The notes beneath the pieces are model-generated. The model ran no database searches. It was not told the origin of the DNA and saw only the letters and a list, made by a program, of their open reading frames with translations. The translations under genes and the position numbers were made by a program. A stretch of 10,755 bases of DNA from assembly GCA_022866015.1 (NCBI GenBank), contig JALHTX010000208.1, positions 1 to 10,755 on the forward strand, in the 5' to 3' direction. This document shows positions 7,855 to 10,755 of the stretch, one piece after another. Every line of letters begins with the position of its first letter. The stretch's first letter is position 1. The DNA comes from Thermoplasmatota archaeon (GTDB lineage Archaea; Thermoplasmatota; E2; DHVEG-1).

Positions 7855-7873
7855 ATAGTATAAAGATATATCT

Positions 7874-9211
7874 TTAATTCATGAATTTCAACTGATTCAT
7901 AAGATTCTTTTTCATTTTACGATTACCTGAAAGACCTTTCATAGTGCGTTTCATAACATTATAGTATTTTAAAAGTTCTTTTACGTTTTTATTTTCGACA
8001 CCAGCTCCATGAGCTATACGTTTAATTCTACTAGCTCGAACTATGTTTGGGTCGTTCATTTCTTCATCAGTCATGGAGTCCATTATTACTTTAAATTTTT
8101 GAAGTTTATTTTCTGTTTCTACCATATCTTTTTCTTTTATTTTTCCTTTTCCGAGAAAACCACCTGGTAACATCTCAGCAACCTTGCCAAGAGGACCCAT
8201 ACCTGCTAGCATATCCATCTGATCATACATATCATGTAATGTGAATTTACCTGACATAATTTTTTTTGCAGTTTTTTCAGCATCTTTTCCTTTAAGACTT
8301 TCTTCTGCTCGTTCTAATAGGCTTTTTATATCTCCCATTCCAAGAAGTCTAGATATAAAACCTGCTGGATCAAATTTTTCAAAATCTGTAGAATGTTCAC
8401 CGGTACCAATAAAAACTATAGGGGCTCCTACTTCAGCTGCAGCACTTAGTGCACCACCTCCTTTTGCGGTACCATCAAGTTTTGTAAGAACGATACCTGT
8501 TATACCTACGGCATCATGAAATGCTTTTGCCTGAGGACCTGCTTGTTGACCTACTGCTGCATCCATAACTAGTAGTTTTTCATCTGGTTTAATAGTCTTA
8601 AAAATATCTTTCATTTCATCGATTAAATCATCCTCAAGTTTATGACGACCGGAGGTATCAACAATTATTACATCGCTATTTCTTTTGAATGTTTCCATTC
8701 CTTTTTTTACAATTTTTACAGCATTTTTTTCATTTTTATCTCCATAAAAGGGGATTTTTACCTGATCTGCAATTTGTTTAAGCTGTTCATAAGCCGCAGG
8801 ACGATGAACATCACCTGCTATTACTACAGGGCATAATCCTTTCTTTTTAAAATAAATTGCAAGTTTACCACATGTCGTCGTTTTCCCTTGACCGTATAGT
8901 CCAACCATCATTATAACTTGTTTTTTAATAGGTAGTTCTCTTGCATCACCTAAGATTTTAACTAGTTCATCATAGACAATATGAATTACATGTTCACGAT
9001 TGCTCATGCCTGCAGGTGGTTTTTCTTCAAGTGCTCTTTTTTCTATTTGTTTTGAGAGGGTTAAAACTAATTTTACGTTTACATCTGCTTGTAGCAAAGC
9101 ACGTTGAATGTCACGGACTACTTCTTTTATAAGTTTTGAATCAACATATACAGCATTTGCGATTTTTTTAAGGGTTCCACGAAGTGAACTACCAAGGTCT
9201 TCTAATACCAT
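7874..9211 (-). CDS. srp54: Signal recognition particle GTPase SRP54
   Basis: This 445-residue protein is the protein core of the signal recognition particle. It binds signal peptides emerging from the ribosome, binds SRP RNA, and docks with FtsY at the membrane. The N domain (about 1-90) is a helical bundle. The G domain (about 95-295) has P-loop GLYGQGKTT at 104-112, GDVHRPAA at 133-140, DTSGR at 185-189, MDAAVGQQA near 216-224, TKLDG at 243-247 and the closing GTGE at 269-272. The M domain (about 300-445) has the methionine-rich signal-binding part (DMYDQMDMLAGMGPLGKVAEM) and the RNA-binding helix-turn-helix with SRIKRIAHGAG at 394-404. Length and order match archaeal SRP54 exactly. The P-loop reads GLYGQGKTT rather than the common GxQGSGKTT, and DVHRP replaces DTYRP or DVFRP. 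No strong Shine-Dalgarno precedes the ATG; a TATA box lies 33-40 bases upstream. Glycerate kinase follows 19 bases downstream. Confidence 0.97.
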   Translation of the reverse strand: MVLEDLGSSLRGTLKKIANAVYVDSKLIKEVVRDIQRALLQADVNVKLVLTLSKQIEKRALEEKPPAGMSNREHVIHIVYDELVKILGDARELPIKKQVIMMVGLYGQGKTTTCGKLAIYFKKKGLCPVVIAGDVHRPAAYEQLKQIADQVKIPFYGDKNEKNAVKIVKKGMETFKRNSDVIIVDTSGRHKLEDDLIDEMKDIFKTIKPDEKLLVMDAAVGQQAGPQAKAFHDAVGITGIVLTKLDGTAKGGGALSAAAEVGAPIVFIGTGEHSTDFEKFDPAGFISRLLGMGDIKSLLERAEESLKGKDAEKTAKKIMSGKFTLHDMYDQMDMLAGMGPLGKVAEMLPGGFLGKGKIKEKDMVETENKLQKFKVIMDSMTDEEMNDPNIVRASRIKRIAHGAGVENKNVKELLKYYNVMKRTMKGLSGNRKMKKNLMNQLKFMN

Positions 9212-9243
9212 ATTTATCAGTATAGGTGAATTATCTTTTGCTA

Positions 9244-9251
9244 ATTATAAG
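9244..9251 (-). promoter_or_regulatory. TATA box of srp54
   Basis: On the minus strand this is CTTATAAT, 40 to 33 bases before the srp54 ATG. It would start transcription about 8-15 bases before the ATG, a near-leaderless message. That is consistent with the missing Shine-Dalgarno site. Confidence 0.5.
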
Positions 9252-9257
9252 TTTTTG

Positions 9258-9273
9258 TTTTGATTTATCAAAA
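9258..9273. repeat. 16-bp inverted repeat upstream of srp54
   Basis: TTTTGAT at 9258-9264 and its exact reverse complement ATCAAAA at 9267-9273 flank two bases. It sits just upstream of the srp54 TATA box, in the region shared with the divergent secreted-protein gene. It could be a regulator-binding site or chance in A/T-rich DNA. Confidence 0.35.
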
Positions 9274-9293
9274 ACTATTTATTCTATTTATTT

Positions 9294-9309
9294 ATTAACG
9301 CCAGTTAAT
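9294..9309. repeat. Inverted repeat ATTAAC-GCCA-GTTAAT in the divergent promoter region
   Basis: Six-base arms at 9294-9299 and 9304-9309 pair perfectly around GCCA, and another GTTAAT occurs at 9318-9323. It lies midway between two divergent genes, upstream of both TATA boxes, as expected of an operator. No regulator gene is visible nearby. Confidence 0.35.
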
Positions 9310-9362
9310 TAAGGAGTGTTAATTTAATAATCTATCTAGAAAATAATAAAAATACAAAGAAA

Positions 9363-9370
9363 TATAAATA
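9363..9370 (+). promoter_or_regulatory. TATA box of the secreted calcium-repeat protein gene
   Basis: TATAAATA is a near-consensus archaeal TATA box, preceded by the purine-rich CAAAGAA that suits a TFB recognition element. It lies 52 to 45 bases before the ATG at 9415 and predicts transcription start near 9390. Confidence 0.6.
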
Positions 9371-9414
9371 GTAGTATATATTAATAATTAAAAAAATATT
9401 GTGGAAGTATGGAT

Positions 9415-9810
9415 ATGAAATTTGGAATAAAAATATTTTTTACGATAATACTTACGATTTTTTTGCTATCAACAAATGTATACGCTATGAACATAAACCA
9501 AAAGACAACAGAGAAAGAAATACCTTTAGATAAGATAAATCTAGCAGATCTCTTAAAAAACAATGATGCAACCGTAAATATAGATCCAACAGTAGATTTG
9601 AAGATATCTGTTAAGATAAAAGAAATACGTGCTTTTGATAAGATCGATAAATTTAGTGATCCTGATTTTTATGTAAAAGTCATAATCAATGATGAAGAAA
9701 TAAAAAGTAATATTTGGCGTAATCAGAACCATGTTACTGAAGAATGGAGTACACCTTTTATTGATGTTCCAGATGACCAAGAATGGGTAAATGTAACAAT
9801 TCAGCTTTGA
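9415..9810 (+). CDS. Secreted C2-like protein, 5' part ending at an in-frame TGA
   Basis: The chosen start is the second of two close ATGs (9409 and 9415). The GGAAG at 9403-9407 is seven bases from 9415 but only one from 9409, and MKFGIKIFF is a normal signal-peptide start. The export signal runs to about residue 24 (TNVYA). After a polar stretch, a beta-strand region from about residue 60 resembles a C2-type calcium or lipid-binding sandwich: KISVKIKEIRAFD, SDPDFYVKVII, then EWVNVTIQL. The frame stops at TGA 9808-9810, codon 132, in the middle of a predicted strand. The same frame then stays open for 315 codons to the window edge and continues the domain, so this is almost certainly the front part of one larger gene. 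It does not look like a complete 131-residue protein. Confidence 0.75.
   Translation: MKFGIKIFFTIILTIFLLSTNVYAMNINQKTTEKEIPLDKINLADLLKNNDATVNIDPTVDLKISVKIKEIRAFDKIDKFSDPDFYVKVIINDEEIKSNIWRNQNHVTEEWSTPFIDVPDDQEWVNVTIQL
9808..9810 (+). other. In-frame TGA where tryptophan is expected
   Basis: TGA replaces one codon in TIQL-x-DSELG. C2-like domains commonly have L-W-D-x-D at this point, so TGG to TGA is the simplest explanation. All other tryptophans in this reading frame use TGG, and the large surface-protein gene in this window stops at TGA. General reassignment of TGA is therefore not supported. Confidence 0.7.
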
Positions 9811-10755
9811 GATTCAGAACTAGGTTTAGATAAACTATGTGATATAGCAAATAATGACAACTCTGATCCGGATCGTAGAGCAATAACTGTTATGTATAAT
9901 TTGAAAACAGGACATTGGTATGGTGATGATATGATAGCTACTCCTAATTCTTGGACAGTAGATTACAGTGGATACGGACGAGCAAATGGTTGTGATGATA
10001 ATAGTATCAATGAAGAGGATTTAGACTGTGAATTATGGTTTGATATTATTCAAAATGATATAGATGGTGATGGTATCCCATATTGGACTGAAACAGAGAT
10101 ATTTAAAACGGATCCAAATGTTGATGACCGTGGTCGCGATGATGATGCAGATGGTATACCTATTGAATGGGAATTTAAATGGGGTCATCGGTTAGGATAT
10201 GATCATCATCAAGGTACATATGTTCTTTATTGGGAGTATGATCCTTTTGTATACAATGATTTCAAAGCTATTGATCTTGATGGTGATAGTATAAATAATT
10301 ATGAGGAATATCTTACAAGTCAATATGGTTCTGATCCTAATCGCAAAGATATATTTGTTGAACTAGATCAAATGCAAGCTGAACCAAATGGTGAAATAGC
10401 AAGTATATTACCTGAAGGATCAAAGGAATTAATTTATAAAGCTTTTAATCGCCAAAACATTGTTTTGCATATTGATGATAGTTCATGGGAGGATTCAGGT
10501 TCAGATATGATAACTTTTGATAATGAAACAGATGGCGGTTGGGGTGCTCCAAATGATGAAATTAATGAAATAGATCATGTCTATCAAGAATATTTTGTAA
10601 ACAGTTCAAATTATAGTTGGCGTCGTGGTGTTTTCCATTATGGTGTTGTATTATATCAATGCTCAGTTGCAAATGGTAACGCTTTTGGTTCTAACCGTTA
10701 TCAGATATCGGCAAAAGGTATGGAAGAAAAAGCAAAAAAACTACTATCAGGTAAT
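9811..10755 (+). CDS. Continuation of the secreted protein: calcium-loop repeats and probable start of a metallopeptidase domain, cut by the window edge
   Basis: The 315 codons after the TGA stay in the same frame with no stop. They begin by finishing the C2-like domain (LDKLCDIANND, ITVMYNLKTGHWYGDD). A short link NGCDDN...DCELWFDI follows, then three acidic calcium-loop repeats of the thrombospondin-3/EF-hand-like kind: DIDGDGIPYWTE, DDADGIPIEWE and DLDGDSINNYEEY. After DPNRKDIFVELD comes a domain with LPEGSKELIYKAFNRQNIVLHIDD and HYGVVLYQCSVAN. From family memory this resembles the front of secreted zinc metallopeptidase domains, where a HExxH site would come later. No such site occurs before the edge, so the enzymatic call is inference. 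If the TGA really stops translation this part is either silent or starts internally. The ATG at 9889 is possible but has no good ribosome-binding site and would lack an export signal. Confidence 0.65.

Noticed and set aside
8241..8519. Plus-strand open frame of 92 codons within srp54
   Set aside because: It is antisense to the conserved G and M domains of SRP54 and shows no independent signal.
9381..9780. Minus-strand open frames opposite the secreted C2-like protein
   Set aside because: The forward frame has a signal peptide, TATA box and recognisable domains. The reverse frames are mirror images of A/T-rich codons.
9808..9810. TGA read as selenocysteine
   Set aside because: The site fits tryptophan (L-W-D), not cysteine or selenocysteine, and no selenoprotein family is recognisable here.
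1..10755. CRISPR array, tRNA, rRNA or defence cluster
   Set aside because: I found no regularly spaced direct repeats, no tRNA T-arm or cloverleaf, no rRNA-like sequence and no nuclease, helicase or toxin-antitoxin genes.

Overview
This is an AT-rich, lysine/asparagine-rich piece of an archaeal genome. Archaeal identity rests on several points. There is a stand-alone NOG1-type GTPase of about 320 residues and an archaeal-type SRP54. TATA-box promoters lie 25-50 bases upstream of starts, U-tract terminators follow genes, and secreted proteins carry PKD, PQQ-propeller and calcium-loop modules. The SRP54 P-loop variant and the style of the surface proteins suggest a Thermoplasmatota-like, probably uncultivated sediment lineage. 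That placement is inference, not shown by the sequence.

Layout from left to right. Positions 3-83 hold the C-terminal tail of an unidentified gene, followed by an A/T hairpin with a T-run. Positions 425-802 encode a small secreted PKD-domain protein whose TATA region is a perfect 20-bp inverted repeat. A 312-base gap with one GC-rich hairpin precedes NOG1 (1115-2071, +). NOG1 converges, 20 bases apart, on a giant surface protein (2092-6366, -) with a signal peptide, a PQQ-like propeller, Ig-like modules and a C-terminal membrane anchor. Next on the minus strand are glycerate 2-kinase (6511-7854) and SRP54 (7874-9211), 19 bases apart and probably co-transcribed from a promoter upstream of SRP54. 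Divergent from SRP54 is a secreted protein (9415 to the right edge) with a C2-like domain, calcium-binding acidic repeats and the beginning of what looks like a metallopeptidase domain. Its reading frame is cut by one in-frame TGA at 9808-9810 and then stays open for 315 codons to the edge.

The genes fall into two groups. SRP54 (co-translational targeting to the membrane) and NOG1 (large-subunit ribosome assembly) are core information-processing genes. Three other genes encode exported proteins, which SRP or Sec would handle. Glycerate 2-kinase is central carbon metabolism. I see no CRISPR array, tRNA, rRNA, complete insertion sequence, defence island or prophage. The best candidate for something unusual is the TGA at 9808-9810, at a position where tryptophan is expected. 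The modular architecture of the 1424-residue surface protein comes second.
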